Positions 4,367 through 11,750 of a stretch of DNA of 11,764 nucleotides are shown piece after piece. The position numbers and the translations under genes were made by a program. Location: contig JBBTCG010000231.1 in NCBI GenBank assembly GCA_038043305.1, forward strand, positions 1 through 11,764, read 5' to 3'. The DNA is from JACRCE01 sp038043305 (GTDB taxonomy: Bacteria > Desulfobacterota > GWC2-55-46). Positions within the stretch are counted from its first letter, which is position 1; each line of letters starts with the position of its first letter. The notes under the pieces were generated by a model. The model was not told where the DNA came from and searched no databases. It saw only the letters and a program-made list of their open reading frames with translations.

Positions 4367-6979
4367 ATGCCGATACGCGCCCTACTGCTGTTGCTTGTCT
4401 TCATCTTTACGCTTACAACCCATGTCTCGACTGATTGGGCGCTGGCGCTCGATGCGCCGGAGGCCGATAAAACCGTTGCCGAACAGATACCGCCTGCTGA
4501 TAAGAACGTCCAGCCGCAGACGCCACTTACGATAGACAAAGAAGAGGCGGCAAACAAAAAACTCTCGGCCATCCCTGCGGCGCTCAAGAAGCACGACTGG
4601 GCATTTATAACCTCATCAGCGCCTGAGATACTTGCCGTCAAACCGGAGTTGGCTCCAAAGCTCGTCCCTCTCCTCGCGTTCGCGTATCATAAAACCAATA
4701 ACAAGGAACGCGCCCTTGCAACGTTAAAGGGGAGCGACGACCTGTTCAGCAGGCTCGTGCGGGCGTCCATCACCGGAGAGGTCTTCATCCCCCCGGGCAC
4801 AAAAGAGGCCGTAAAAAACCCGGATATCTTCTACGTTGACGTCGGGGTGCCGGTGTCAAACAGCTACGAGGCCGCAGTCTACAAAAAATCGCTTATCAAG
4901 GCGCTTAAAGAGGCTTTCTTAAGAAACGTAAAAGAGAGCAGCCCGGCCACGGACGCATTCTACGAAGAGCGCATCGCGCCTTACGCTGACAAGTTCTATC
5001 TTGGGCACTATACGCTTACGCAGGACGACACGGGCGAAGGCTACTACACCTTCAACGTCATCATATTCATAGACTCCGGCGCGGTCAAGGAGGCTTACCA
5101 AGCCCTTGCCGGAGACGCGGGCAAAGACCGTCTCAAGACCGTGCTCCTTTCAAAGGGGAGCGCAGACTCCGTAAAAAAGAGGCTTCTTAAAGACCTCATG
5201 GACGCGGGATACGCCGTCGAAGACATGGGCTCAGGCGACCTTACACCTGAAACTGTGGGCAGGACAAAAGGCGCCATAGTCGTGCAGGTTGTGGAGGACG
5301 CACAGGTAAGCGGCAAGGTGCTCGACTCAAACTTCAAGACCATCAGGGCCAATATAGACTTCATCATACTCAACGGCAACAACGGACTTGTCATATCGAA
5401 ACTCAACAAGTCAATGACCCTCGTGCATCTTAAAGAGGATGAGGGCAAGGAGATTGCCACATCCCGCGCTTATGAGAAGGCTCTAAAGCCGCTCAAGGAA
5501 ACCCTGACCGACATAGAAGTCCGCATGGGCAAAGAGATAGCCTCCGGGCTCCTTCCCCCCATCGAGGCGACGCTCAGGGACACGAAAGAGGTCTTTGCAA
5601 GCATATACAAGTCTTACGCCGACGACCCTGTGAGCACGCTCCTTATCAGGAACAACAGCTTGAACGTCTACAAATCGATGCGCGTTGCCTTCTCGGTAAA
5701 GGGATACATGGACTATCCTACCGAGGTCAAACTCGACAGGATCGGGCCTAAGGAAGAAAAGGCCGTGCCGTTAAAGGCGGTCTTCAACACCAAGGTGTTG
5801 GAGCTTACGGACAACTCTCTTTTGCAGTCCGAGACCGAGGTGAGCTACACTGAAAATAACGGCTCGGACAAGAGCATAAAGATCCGCCAGCCCGTACAGG
5901 TCTATGAAAAACAGGCGCTCGTGTGGGACAACAAGGGCAAGGTGGCCACGTTCCTTACCTACAAAGACCCGGTGGTATCGGGCTTTGCCACAAAAGCGGC
6001 GAGGGAGTTCAACTACCCGTACCTCAACCAGTCAATTGTCATGGCGCGCGCCGTGTTCGGGGCAATGGGCGTATTGGGCATAACATACGTGCCTGATCCG
6101 GTGCCTTATGCGACCGTGGCCAGCGTAACGACGATGGTTGACCGCGTGCAGTATCCAAGGCAGACGCTGGCGCGCAAGGCAGGCGACTGCGACGACCTTG
6201 TGAGCCTGTTCGGCGCCGCGCTTGAAAGCCTCGGCGTAAAGGTGATGCCCATAGACGCGCCAACCCACCTCTTCATAATGTTCGACACCGGCATAAGCGC
6301 CTCGGAGGAAAAGGAGTCCGGCTTCCCTGAGGGGAGCTACATAGTCGAGGACGATACGCTCTGGCTGCCGTTTGAAACGACCCTCGTGGGTTCGTCCTTC
6401 TTCCTTGCTTGGGAAAAGGGCGCGGAGAACTACAGAAGGTGGAAAAAAGAGGTGCACTTCATCAACCTGCGCGAGGCGTGGAAGACATACGCGCCCGCGA
6501 CCCTGCCTCAGGATGAGTTCACGCAGAATATATCAATGGCCGCAATCGAAAAAAAGTTTCCGGGAGAGCTTGCGAGCCTGAGAAAAAAGAAGGTGGAGAA
6601 CATCGTAAAGCGTTCGGCAAAGGAAAAGGGCGCTTCCGAAAAGAGGCGTAACATCGTGCTGTACGGCAAGAACAACATGATTGCCGAGGCTCTGAAGCTG
6701 ACGGATGAGCTTCTCAAGACCGCGCCTCATGACCCTGAGCTTTTAAACAACGCCGGAAACCTCCACTTCATGCAGGGCGGCTTTGAAAAAGCGCTCGCAA
6801 GCTACACGGAGACGGCGAAGCTAACGCCGGATGACGCCGGAGTATGGATAAACATAGCAAGGGCGCACCTTAGAATGGGACAGACGAGCAAGGCAGCCGA
6901 GACATTCGACAAGGCGCAGGCCATTGACAAGGACGTGAAAGAGCAGTATCTTAGGCTATATACGGAGATACACAAATAA
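4367..6979 (+). CDS. Exported transglutaminase-like protein with C-terminal TPRs
   Basis: The product has 870 residues. The signal peptide is 1-27, with cleavage after WALA. The region of about 150-420 contains segments that look like FlgT/LPP20-type alpha-beta envelope domains (weak resemblance). A beta-rich stretch (about 420-540) follows. The transglutaminase-like core has Cys608 in KAGDCDDL and His634 in PTHLFIMFD. The third position is probably Glu670 in WLPFETT, where Asp is usual; Asp662 is an alternative. Two TPRs cover 786-853. Such proteins are periplasmic cysteine-protease or peptide-crosslinking folds; the substrate is unknown. I preferred the ATG at 4367 (AGGCGG about 10 nt upstream) over the in-frame TTG at 4328 because it begins the signal peptide directly. 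The gene is divergent from the caspase operon, and a small TPR-like gene follows 30 bp downstream. Confidence 0.85.
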   Translation: MPIRALLLLLVFIFTLTTHVSTDWALALDAPEADKTVAEQIPPADKNVQPQTPLTIDKEEAANKKLSAIPAALKKHDWAFITSSAPEILAVKPELAPKLVPLLAFAYHKTNNKERALATLKGSDDLFSRLVRASITGEVFIPPGTKEAVKNPDIFYVDVGVPVSNSYEAAVYKKSLIKALKEAFLRNVKESSPATDAFYEERIAPYADKFYLGHYTLTQDDTGEGYYTFNVIIFIDSGAVKEAYQALAGDAGKDRLKTVLLSKGSADSVKKRLLKDLMDAGYAVEDMGSGDLTPETVGRTKGAIVVQVVEDAQVSGKVLDSNFKTIRANIDFIILNGNNGLVISKLNKSMTLVHLKEDEGKEIATSRAYEKALKPLKETLTDIEVRMGKEIASGLLPPIEATLRDTKEVFASIYKSYADDPVSTLLIRNNSLNVYKSMRVAFSVKGYMDYPTEVKLDRIGPKEEKAVPLKAVFNTKVLELTDNSLLQSETEVSYTENNGSDKSIKIRQPVQVYEKQALVWDNKGKVATFLTYKDPVVSGFATKAAREFNYPYLNQSIVMARAVFGAMGVLGITYVPDPVPYATVASVTTMVDRVQYPRQTLARKAGDCDDLVSLFGAALESLGVKVMPIDAPTHLFIMFDTGISASEEKESGFPEGSYIVEDDTLWLPFETTLVGSSFFLAWEKGAENYRRWKKEVHFINLREAWKTYAPATLPQDEFTQNISMAAIEKKFPGELASLRKKKVENIVKRSAKEKGASEKRRNIVLYGKNNMIAEALKLTDELLKTAPHDPELLNNAGNLHFMQGGFEKALASYTETAKLTPDDAGVWINIARAHLRMGQTSKAAETFDKAQAIDKDVKEQYLRLYTEIHK

Positions 6980-7009
6980 CCTTCTTAAACCCAAACACGG
7001 AGGCAGACC

Positions 7010-7405
7010 ATGCCGCTCAAAAAAACCATCGTACTCTCAACCGTATTGTTGTTTCTCGCGTCTCCAGCCGCCTTTGCCGCCGAGAAAGGCAGCCTGTCTT
7101 ACTGGATGAAGAACACCGGCTCAAAGATACAGGGCATAAGCAAGAAGCCAAAAAAAGAGACGGCCACGGCAGGCGTCAAGGGCGACCCTGAAAAGGCCGC
7201 TGACGAGCTTTACTGGAAAGAGGGCAAGCCGCAGGTGAAGGACGAGGAGATAAAGTCCCTTGAAAACGCGGTTGATCTCGTCAACAAAGGACAAAACGAC
7301 GAGGCCATAAAGGCGCTTGAGGCATTCCTCAAGGACTACCCTAAGAGCGCGCTAAAGGCCGACGCCGAAGAGGGATTAAAGATACTCAAGACTGAAAAGA
7401 AGTAA
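7010..7405 (+). CDS. Small exported protein with TPR-like C-terminus
   Basis: The product has 131 residues. The signal peptide is MPLKKTIVLSTVLLFLASPAAFA, with cleavage after residue 23. A basic linker (about 35-60, with KKPKKE) leads to a helical C-terminus. Residues 84-117 (AVDLVNKGQNDEAIKALEAFLKDYP) fit one TPR of the YbgF/tol-pal type that often reads KDYPKS. A strong GGAGG lies 6 nt before the ATG. It sits 30 bp after the transglutaminase-TPR gene and is probably in its operon. One TPR alone cannot form a superhelix, so it may pair with the TPRs of its neighbour; that is inference. I do not recognise a named family. Confidence 0.8.
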   Translation: MPLKKTIVLSTVLLFLASPAAFAAEKGSLSYWMKNTGSKIQGISKKPKKETATAGVKGDPEKAADELYWKEGKPQVKDEEIKSLENAVDLVNKGQNDEAIKALEAFLKDYPKSALKADAEEGLKILKTEKK

Positions 7406-7416
7406 CCGCCTTAAAG

Positions 7417-7541
7417 ACCGTGAACCGTGACCGTGACCGTGAAAGACGTAGGGCAAGGTTGCAACCTTGCAGTCTTAAAAGCCGCAACCTAAGATGGGTT
7501 GCCTTTACGGTCACGGTTCACGGTCACGGTTCACGGTTTTT
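7417..7541. repeat. Inverted array of ACCGTGA-type short repeats around an 18-bp palindrome
   Basis: The left arm (7417-7444) is made of CCGTGAACCGTGACCGTGA units. The right arm (7504-7537) is the same motif in reverse complement. Between them lies the perfect palindrome GCAAGGTTGCAACCTTGC (7453-7470) and related GGTTGC/GCAACC pieces. The structure occupies the space between the small TPR gene and the CapA-like gene and supplies the first codons of the latter. A related copy is at 11707-11750, so it is a dispersed family. Confidence 0.75.
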
Positions 7542-8571
7542 ACATATAACCGCTCCCACGCTTTCCCCCTTGTTGCTCCTGCTTATATTCGCAATGTGCG
7601 CCGTCTCGCGCGCCGATGAGTCAAATCGCGTTCTTCTCTACGCGGTTGGGGACGTCTCTCTTGGGCGCGGCATAGGCAACTCCGTAAAAAAACGCGGACC
7701 CGATTACCCGTTCAGCGCGGTAAGCGCAACGCTTCATGAGGCCGACATAGTCTTCGGCAACCTTGAAAGCATACTTGGCGACAAGGAGGACAAGTTGCGC
7801 TTTCCCGGAAAACCCTACAACTTTCTTGCGCCTCTCGACTCGGCCGCGGCTCTCAAACGGGCGGGATTCGACCTCCTCTCCCTTGCAAACAACCATGCCC
7901 TTGACTACGGCGAGAGCGCGATTAAAAAGACCGGAGATGCGCTCAATGGCGCGGACATCCTTTTCTTAGGCGCAGGGAAGGGGTTGACACAGGCGCGAGA
8001 GGCGGTCATCATTACAATCGCAGGCGTCAACATCGCCTTCCTCGGCTACGGCATGGGCCATTCATCGGACATCTACGCAACCGCAAAGCGCGGCGGCATC
8101 GCCCCTATCCGTTCAGACTACATCAAAAAAGACATAACCGCGCTAAAGGGAAAGGCCGACGTTGTAATCGTATCTCTTCACTGGGGCTTCGAATACAAGG
8201 ACACGCCTGAAAAATGGCAGAGGGACCTCGCCAGAAACATCATCGGCTGGGGCGCTGGAGCGGTCATAGGCCATCATCCGCATGTGATGCAGGGCATTGA
8301 GCTTTACAAGGGCAGGCCAATCGCCTACAGCCTCGGCAACTTTCTCTTTGACCAGAAGGACCACGGCACGGATTCAAGCGTGATATTGGCGCTTGAATTT
8401 ACAGGCAAGGCCATAACAGGAATCAGCGTAATACCGCTTGACAGGTTCAACACATACTTTCCAAGACTTGCCAAGGGCAAAGCCAAAAAAGAGATAGTTG
8501 AGAATCTGAAAAGACTCTCCGCGCCGCTGAACACGGAGGCTGGCGCCATGAAGAGGCTTGGACTGGAATAG
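7420..8571 (+). CDS. CapA-type metallophosphatase-fold protein (PGA_cap family)
   Basis: The product has up to 383 residues. The family motifs are complete: VGDVSLGRG (77-84), FGNLES (112-117), LANNHALDYG (155-164), SLHWGFEY (252-259), GHHPHVMQG (284-292) and SLGNFLFDQ (304-312). These hold the Asp, Asn and His ligands of a calcineurin-like dimetal site. CapA/PgsA members take part in poly-gamma-glutamate capsule formation, but many relatives in other contexts have unknown substrates. No other capsule gene is nearby. A hydrophobic stretch (about 50-62) ending SRA looks like a signal-peptide core. The start is unclear. GTG 7420 lies in a repeat array and gives about 45 repeat-derived residues first. 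TTG 7570 would give a signal peptide without a basic N-terminus. ATG 7594 falls inside the hydrophobic core. The original 5' end was probably replaced by the repeat. Confidence 0.85.
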   Translation: MNRDRDRERRRARLQPCSLKSRNLRWVAFTVTVHGHGSRFLHITAPTLSPLLLLLIFAMCAVSRADESNRVLLYAVGDVSLGRGIGNSVKKRGPDYPFSAVSATLHEADIVFGNLESILGDKEDKLRFPGKPYNFLAPLDSAAALKRAGFDLLSLANNHALDYGESAIKKTGDALNGADILFLGAGKGLTQAREAVIITIAGVNIAFLGYGMGHSSDIYATAKRGGIAPIRSDYIKKDITALKGKADVVIVSLHWGFEYKDTPEKWQRDLARNIIGWGAGAVIGHHPHVMQGIELYKGRPIAYSLGNFLFDQKDHGTDSSVILALEFTGKAITGISVIPLDRFNTYFPRLAKGKAKKEIVENLKRLSAPLNTEAGAMKRLGLE

Positions 8572-8598
8572 GGACTAAGGACTCTTGTCGGCTTCGCG

Positions 8599-9315
8599 TC
8601 ATACCGCATCCTTATCATCCTTTGAATTGCCGCGCTTTCTTGCGGCCTGAAGCTCAAGCCGCTCCCGCATCCTGTCTATCCGTGAGCCAAGGCCGAACAC
8701 GTCGCCAAGCGGCCTTGCCAATCTCGTCCTTGTCTCAGGCTTTGAATACCGCACGTAGATCATGCCGAACACGGCTGCAACGACGCCGCCGATAAGGTCG
8801 TCAATCAGGTCCCACATCGTGTCCGGCAGGTCGTCCTGAGTACGTATGTTAAAGACGTTGTCAACGGTAAATTCTCCAATCTCCCACATCGCTCCCACGG
8901 CAAGCGTGAATATGACCGTAAAAATCCCTATGAGCGGGATTGACAGACGCACCTTGCGCGTGTAATGGAGCGCGTAGACGGTAAGAAAGCCGAGTATCGC
9001 AACCACTGAGCCGCCGTACAGGTGCAAGAGCTTGTCCCATATCGCAAACCTTTTGTAAAAGTTTAAGCCCTCGCCAAGGAATGTATGCAAAAAAAGAGAG
9101 AGCGTGATAAGGAGGTCCAGCTCAAAGGGCAGGCTGAAACGCGAGTTTCTCTCTATGATGGCGGGCAGGAGCGAAATGCCGACGGCGGCTATTGAGCCGA
9201 CGGCGAACAGGTACTCTCCCATGTAAAGCTCATAAGGCACAAGGGCAAGCATCATGACCTTCAAGAGCCATGCTAGCAAGGTTGATATGCTTATTGTGCG
9301 CCATGACTTTGGCAT
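8599..9315 (-). CDS. DUF2238/YjdF-like integral membrane protein
   Basis: The product has 238 residues with about six membrane segments (roughly 12-30, 36-52, 64-80, 98-117, 126-145, 172-189) and a basic cytoplasmic-looking tail. Conserved-looking polar motifs lie at or between the helices: WDKLLHLYGG (93-102), GAMWEIGEF (141-149) and QDDLPDTMWDLIDDLIGG (160-177). These match the DUF2238/YjdF family of inner-membrane proteins, whose function is not established. The acidic and His residues could bind metal. The gene lies 32 bp downstream of the YhaM-like gene and is probably the last gene of the epimerase operon. Its Shine-Dalgarno sequence is weak. It converges on the CapA-like gene across a 27-bp gap with no clear terminator. 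Confidence 0.8.
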   Translation of the reverse strand: MPKSWRTISISTLLAWLLKVMMLALVPYELYMGEYLFAVGSIAAVGISLLPAIIERNSRFSLPFELDLLITLSLFLHTFLGEGLNFYKRFAIWDKLLHLYGGSVVAILGFLTVYALHYTRKVRLSIPLIGIFTVIFTLAVGAMWEIGEFTVDNVFNIRTQDDLPDTMWDLIDDLIGGVVAAVFGMIYVRYSKPETRTRLARPLGDVFGLGSRIDRMRERLELQAARKRGNSKDDKDAV

Positions 9316-9347
9316 GGGATGTTATGTCTCGCTTGGCAACAGGCCGC

Positions 9348-10385
9348 TCACTTGAACAGCGGCAGCGTATCCTTTTGCGGAGGGGCATCTTCTTGATCGG
9401 CGGAGCCGGCCTCGAAATTAGGCGCCGCCTCCCGCGCTCCAAGGTACATGTATCTTTCAAATATCCTCTGATACCCTGTCCATCTATTCTCGGCTTCGGC
9501 TCCGTCGCGCTTCAGGGAATCTATGGCGTTGACCTTTGCGTCAAGATCGTCAAGGTAATACAGTATCAACGCCTCCATCGTCTTTGGACGCTTTGGCGAT
9601 CCGAATTCAAGATGCCCGTGGTGGCTGAGTATCATGTGCTTTATGAGCATGAGAAGCTCCGGGTCAAACTTCTTGATGCCCTTTACCTTGTCGTCAATGA
9701 GCGCTATGCCAAGCGTGATGTGTCCGAGGAGCCTGCCCTCGTCGGTATAATCAAACGACTTGGAGTATGACAGCTCATATATCTTGCCGATGTCATGCAG
9801 CATTGCCCCGGCGATGAGCAGGTCAACGTCAACGCCCTTGCCGTAATGCTCAGATACCTTGCGGCTAAGACCGCAGACGGACAGGACGTGCTCCAATAGG
9901 CCGCCGAGGTACGGATGGTGCATGACCTTTGCGGCGGGCGCGGTCTGAAAACGCGCGCGCACCTGTGCATCCGTGAATATCGCCTCAAGAAGCGCGCGTA
10001 TGTGAGGGTTCCTGACGCCTGAAATAATAACGTCGAGCGCGGCCATCATCTCCTCCGGCGCCCTTGCTGAGGCGGGCAAAAACTCCCGCGCCGAGTATGA
10101 GCCTTCCGGCGCAACGCTTACCGAGTTTACGTTAAGCTGAATGCCGCCCTGATAGGCCACGGCATAGCCCTTTATTGACACGACGTCGTCCTTGAGAAAA
10201 CCCCTTGCAAGCTCCTCGGCGTTGTCCCATATCCGCCCCTCGACGGAGCCGCTGGAGTCCATGAGCCTGAGATTCACGTATGCCTTGCCGGTCTTACTCA
10301 GACCCATATCCTTACGGGCAACGAGGTACAGCCCCGCCACATGATCCCGCTCTTTAATGTCCTTTATCACTGTCCTCTTCATCAT
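9348..10385 (-). CDS. YhaM-like 3'-5' exoribonuclease (OB-fold + HD domain)
   Basis: The product has 345 residues. An N-terminal OB-fold nucleic-acid-binding domain covers about 15-92 (KAYVNLRLMDSSGSVEGRIW). A helical linker follows, then an HD domain (about 155-285) with His166, the His197-Asp198 pair in AMLHDIGK, His222, His255-His256 in ILSHHGH and Asp279-Asp280. This order is that of YhaM, which shortens RNA and single-stranded DNA from the 3' end in Firmicutes; relatives occur in many other phyla. The C-terminal 30 residues are acidic and Pro-rich, ending DTLPLFK. I chose the ATG at 10385 because it overlaps the epimerase stop (ATGA), implying translational coupling. A second ATG follows immediately. 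A longer reading to 10412 would lie inside the epimerase gene. Confidence 0.88.
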   Translation of the reverse strand: MMKRTVIKDIKERDHVAGLYLVARKDMGLSKTGKAYVNLRLMDSSGSVEGRIWDNAEELARGFLKDDVVSIKGYAVAYQGGIQLNVNSVSVAPEGSYSAREFLPASARAPEEMMAALDVIISGVRNPHIRALLEAIFTDAQVRARFQTAPAAKVMHHPYLGGLLEHVLSVCGLSRKVSEHYGKGVDVDLLIAGAMLHDIGKIYELSYSKSFDYTDEGRLLGHITLGIALIDDKVKGIKKFDPELLMLIKHMILSHHGHLEFGSPKRPKTMEALILYYLDDLDAKVNAIDSLKRDGAEAENRWTGYQRIFERYMYLGAREAAPNFEAGSADQEDAPPQKDTLPLFK

Positions 10386-11338
10386 CCGCGCACCGCGTTG
10401 CCGAGAAACCATTTTACGTAACGCTCGACGCCCTCGTCAATCCTCACCTTGGGCGCGAAGCCGAGAAGGGACGCCGCCTTTGTAACGTCCGCGAACGTTA
10501 TGGGCACGTCCCCGGGCGCGCATCCGCTATATTTGATGTCGGCCTTCCTGCCGAGGCACCGCTCGATAATGCCTATGACCTTCCTAAGCTCAACGGTGCT
10601 TGAGCCGCCGAGGTTTACTATCTCAAAACGAGACGGGGTGCGTATGGCGTTGACAAGGCCGTTTATGATGTCTGAGACGTAGGTAAAATCCCTTTTCGCG
10701 CTCCCGTCGCCGTAAACCTCGATTGGTCTTCCTTCCCAGATAAGGCGCGTGAACTTGGCGACGGCCATGTCCGGCCTGCCGCGCTCTCCATAGACGGTAA
10801 AGAATCTGAGGCACGTAACCGGAAGCGAATAGAGGTGCGAATAGGAAAAACAGTACAACTCCCCCGCCCTTTTGGTCGCGGCATAAGGAGATATGGTGGA
10901 TGTGATGGGGTCGTCCTCTGAAAAAGGAACCTTGCTGTTTATCCCGTAGACCGAGGAAGACGACGCAAAGACGAAGTTTTTAAGCCTCATGCCCTTCACG
11001 GCCTCAAGGAGATTGAGTGTGCCCGCGCAGTTGACCGACTCGTAAAGGAGCGGATCGTCAATTGACGGCCTGACGCCAGCCCTCGCGGCAAGGTGGCATA
11101 CAACGTCAGGGGACTCCTTTTTTACAACCCCGGCAAGCGCGGCCTTGTCGCGTATGTCCAATTCATGAAGGGTAAAGTTCGGGTTGTCAAGATGCGGCCT
11201 TACGTTCTCCCTCTTTATCCTTGGATCGTAAAAATCGTTAAACTCGTCTATAACCGCCACGCTCTCGCCGGAGGCAAGGAGCGCCGAAACGAGATGAGAG
11301 CCGATAAACCCTGCGCCGCCGGTAACAAGTATCTTCAT
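10382..11338 (-). CDS. NAD-dependent nucleotide-sugar epimerase, UDP-glucuronate 4-epimerase-like
   Basis: The product has 318 residues of an extended short-chain dehydrogenase. The Rossmann motif GGAGFIG (7-13) binds NAD. Asp31 follows the second strand. SSSVYG (127-132) and the catalytic pair Tyr152 and Lys156 (YAATK) are present. FFTVYGERGRPDMA (179-192) is the segment typical of UDP-glucuronate or UDP-galacturonate 4-epimerases. The enzyme would interconvert nucleotide sugars for lipopolysaccharide or capsule in the cytoplasm. A UDP-glucose 4-epimerase or dehydratase role cannot be excluded. The start is the ATG before KILVTGG, with only a weak AAGG upstream. It is the first gene of an operon with the YhaM-like and DUF2238 genes. 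That pairing with an RNase is not explained by pathway. Confidence 0.88.
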   Translation of the reverse strand: MKILVTGGAGFIGSHLVSALLASGESVAVIDEFNDFYDPRIKRENVRPHLDNPNFTLHELDIRDKAALAGVVKKESPDVVCHLAARAGVRPSIDDPLLYESVNCAGTLNLLEAVKGMRLKNFVFASSSSVYGINSKVPFSEDDPITSTISPYAATKRAGELYCFSYSHLYSLPVTCLRFFTVYGERGRPDMAVAKFTRLIWEGRPIEVYGDGSAKRDFTYVSDIINGLVNAIRTPSRFEIVNLGGSSTVELRKVIGIIERCLGRKADIKYSGCAPGDVPITFADVTKAASLLGFAPKVRIDEGVERYVKWFLGNAVRG

Positions 11339-11380
11339 GTTATTGCCATGCCTTTATGCCGTGTTTTCAACTGACCGCTA

Positions 11381-11409
11381 AATCTACCATAGATACGTCC
11401 CTGAATCAA
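11381..11409 (-). promoter_or_regulatory. Predicted sigma70 promoter of the epimerase operon
   Basis: On the minus strand, TTGATT (11409-11404) and TAGATT (11386-11381) are separated by exactly 17 bp, each matching four of six consensus bases. Transcription would start near 11374, about 36 nt before the epimerase ATG. Confidence 0.45.
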
Positions 11410-11426
11410 TCGCTCACCCTCTGTAG

Positions 11427-11449
11427 AAAATAGGGACAGCTGTCCCTAT
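11427..11449 (-). terminator. Perfect 20-bp palindrome with T-run, likely terminator
   Basis: ATAGGGACAGCTGTCCCTAT (11430-11449) is a perfect palindrome that can fold as an 8-bp stem with an AGCT loop. On the minus strand it is followed by TTTTC, about 47 bp past the zinc-ribbon stop. Palindromes of the TAGGGACAG type also occur as dispersed REP-like units in some genomes (from memory), so it could be both. Confidence 0.5.
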
Positions 11450-11455
11450 ATAGTC

Positions 11456-11482
11456 TTCCGTCTCCCCTTTGGGAAGACGGAA
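11456..11482. repeat. Hairpin downstream of the zinc-ribbon gene
   Basis: An 8-bp stem (11456-11463 with 11475-11482), one mismatch and three further G-C pairs close a TTT loop. An alternative pairing is GTCTTCC (11453-11459) with GGAAGAC (11472-11478). It lies 13 bp past the minus-strand stop but has no T-run on that side. It may protect the 3' end or help the palindrome at 11427-11449 stop transcription. Confidence 0.45.
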
Positions 11483-11495
11483 ATATAATCAAGTC

Positions 11496-11672
11496 TCAAA
11501 AATCCTCTTCAAGAAAGAGCGAATCGTCAACCTTGTTTTTCTTGATCTTGAGCGGCGTCTGGCAGTACGGACAGAATACCTGCTCGCCCACCTTTTCATC
11601 GCCGGACATCGGAACGTCTACGTCGCACATCGGGCACGTAAGATAGGTTGCGCGTTCATCCCTGGCGGGCAT
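11496..11672 (-). CDS. Small zinc-ribbon protein, 58 residues
   Basis: The frame reads MPARDERATYLTCPMCDVDV at the start and ends SLFLEEDF before a TGA stop. Two CxxC knuckles, CPMC (13-16) and CPYC (34-37), are 17 residues apart and form a typical treble-clef or zinc-ribbon site. A basic patch, KIKKNK (42-47), follows, then an acidic tail. An AGGAG lies 6 nt before the ATG, a strong ribosome-binding site. Related small proteins are often cytoplasmic and annotated only as zinc-ribbon or FmdB-like; no specific function can be assigned. The gene is monocistronic here, ending in hairpins before the epimerase promoter. Its promoter would lie in or beyond the repeat at 11707-11750. Confidence 0.85.
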   Translation of the reverse strand: MPARDERATYLTCPMCDVDVPMSGDEKVGEQVFCPYCQTPLKIKKNKVDDSLFLEEDF

Positions 11673-11706
11673 ATCCTTCTCCTGTCTTTTGAGTGATGCG
11701 TGAAAT

Positions 11707-11750
11707 ACCGTGAACCGTCTAAAGGCCGTGACCGTTGTCCGTGACCGTAA
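11707..11750. repeat. Second copy of the ACCGTGA-type repeat
   Basis: ACCGTGAACCGT, GCCGTGACCGT and TCCGTGACCGTAAAA units occur here, sharing the motif and ending of the arms at 7417-7444 and 7504-7537. It begins about 35 bp upstream of the zinc-ribbon start codon and runs towards the window edge, so its inverted partner may lie outside. Confidence 0.65.

Noticed and set aside
6032..6457. Minus-strand frame inside the transglutaminase region
   Set aside because: It is antisense to the catalytic core, with no domain and biased composition.
8572..8598. Terminator between the convergent CapA-like and DUF2238 genes
   Set aside because: No stable stem with a T-run is visible in this short gap.
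9270..9770. Plus-strand frame of 166 codons
   Set aside because: It is antisense to the YhaM-like and DUF2238 genes, which have clear motifs; it is a shadow frame.
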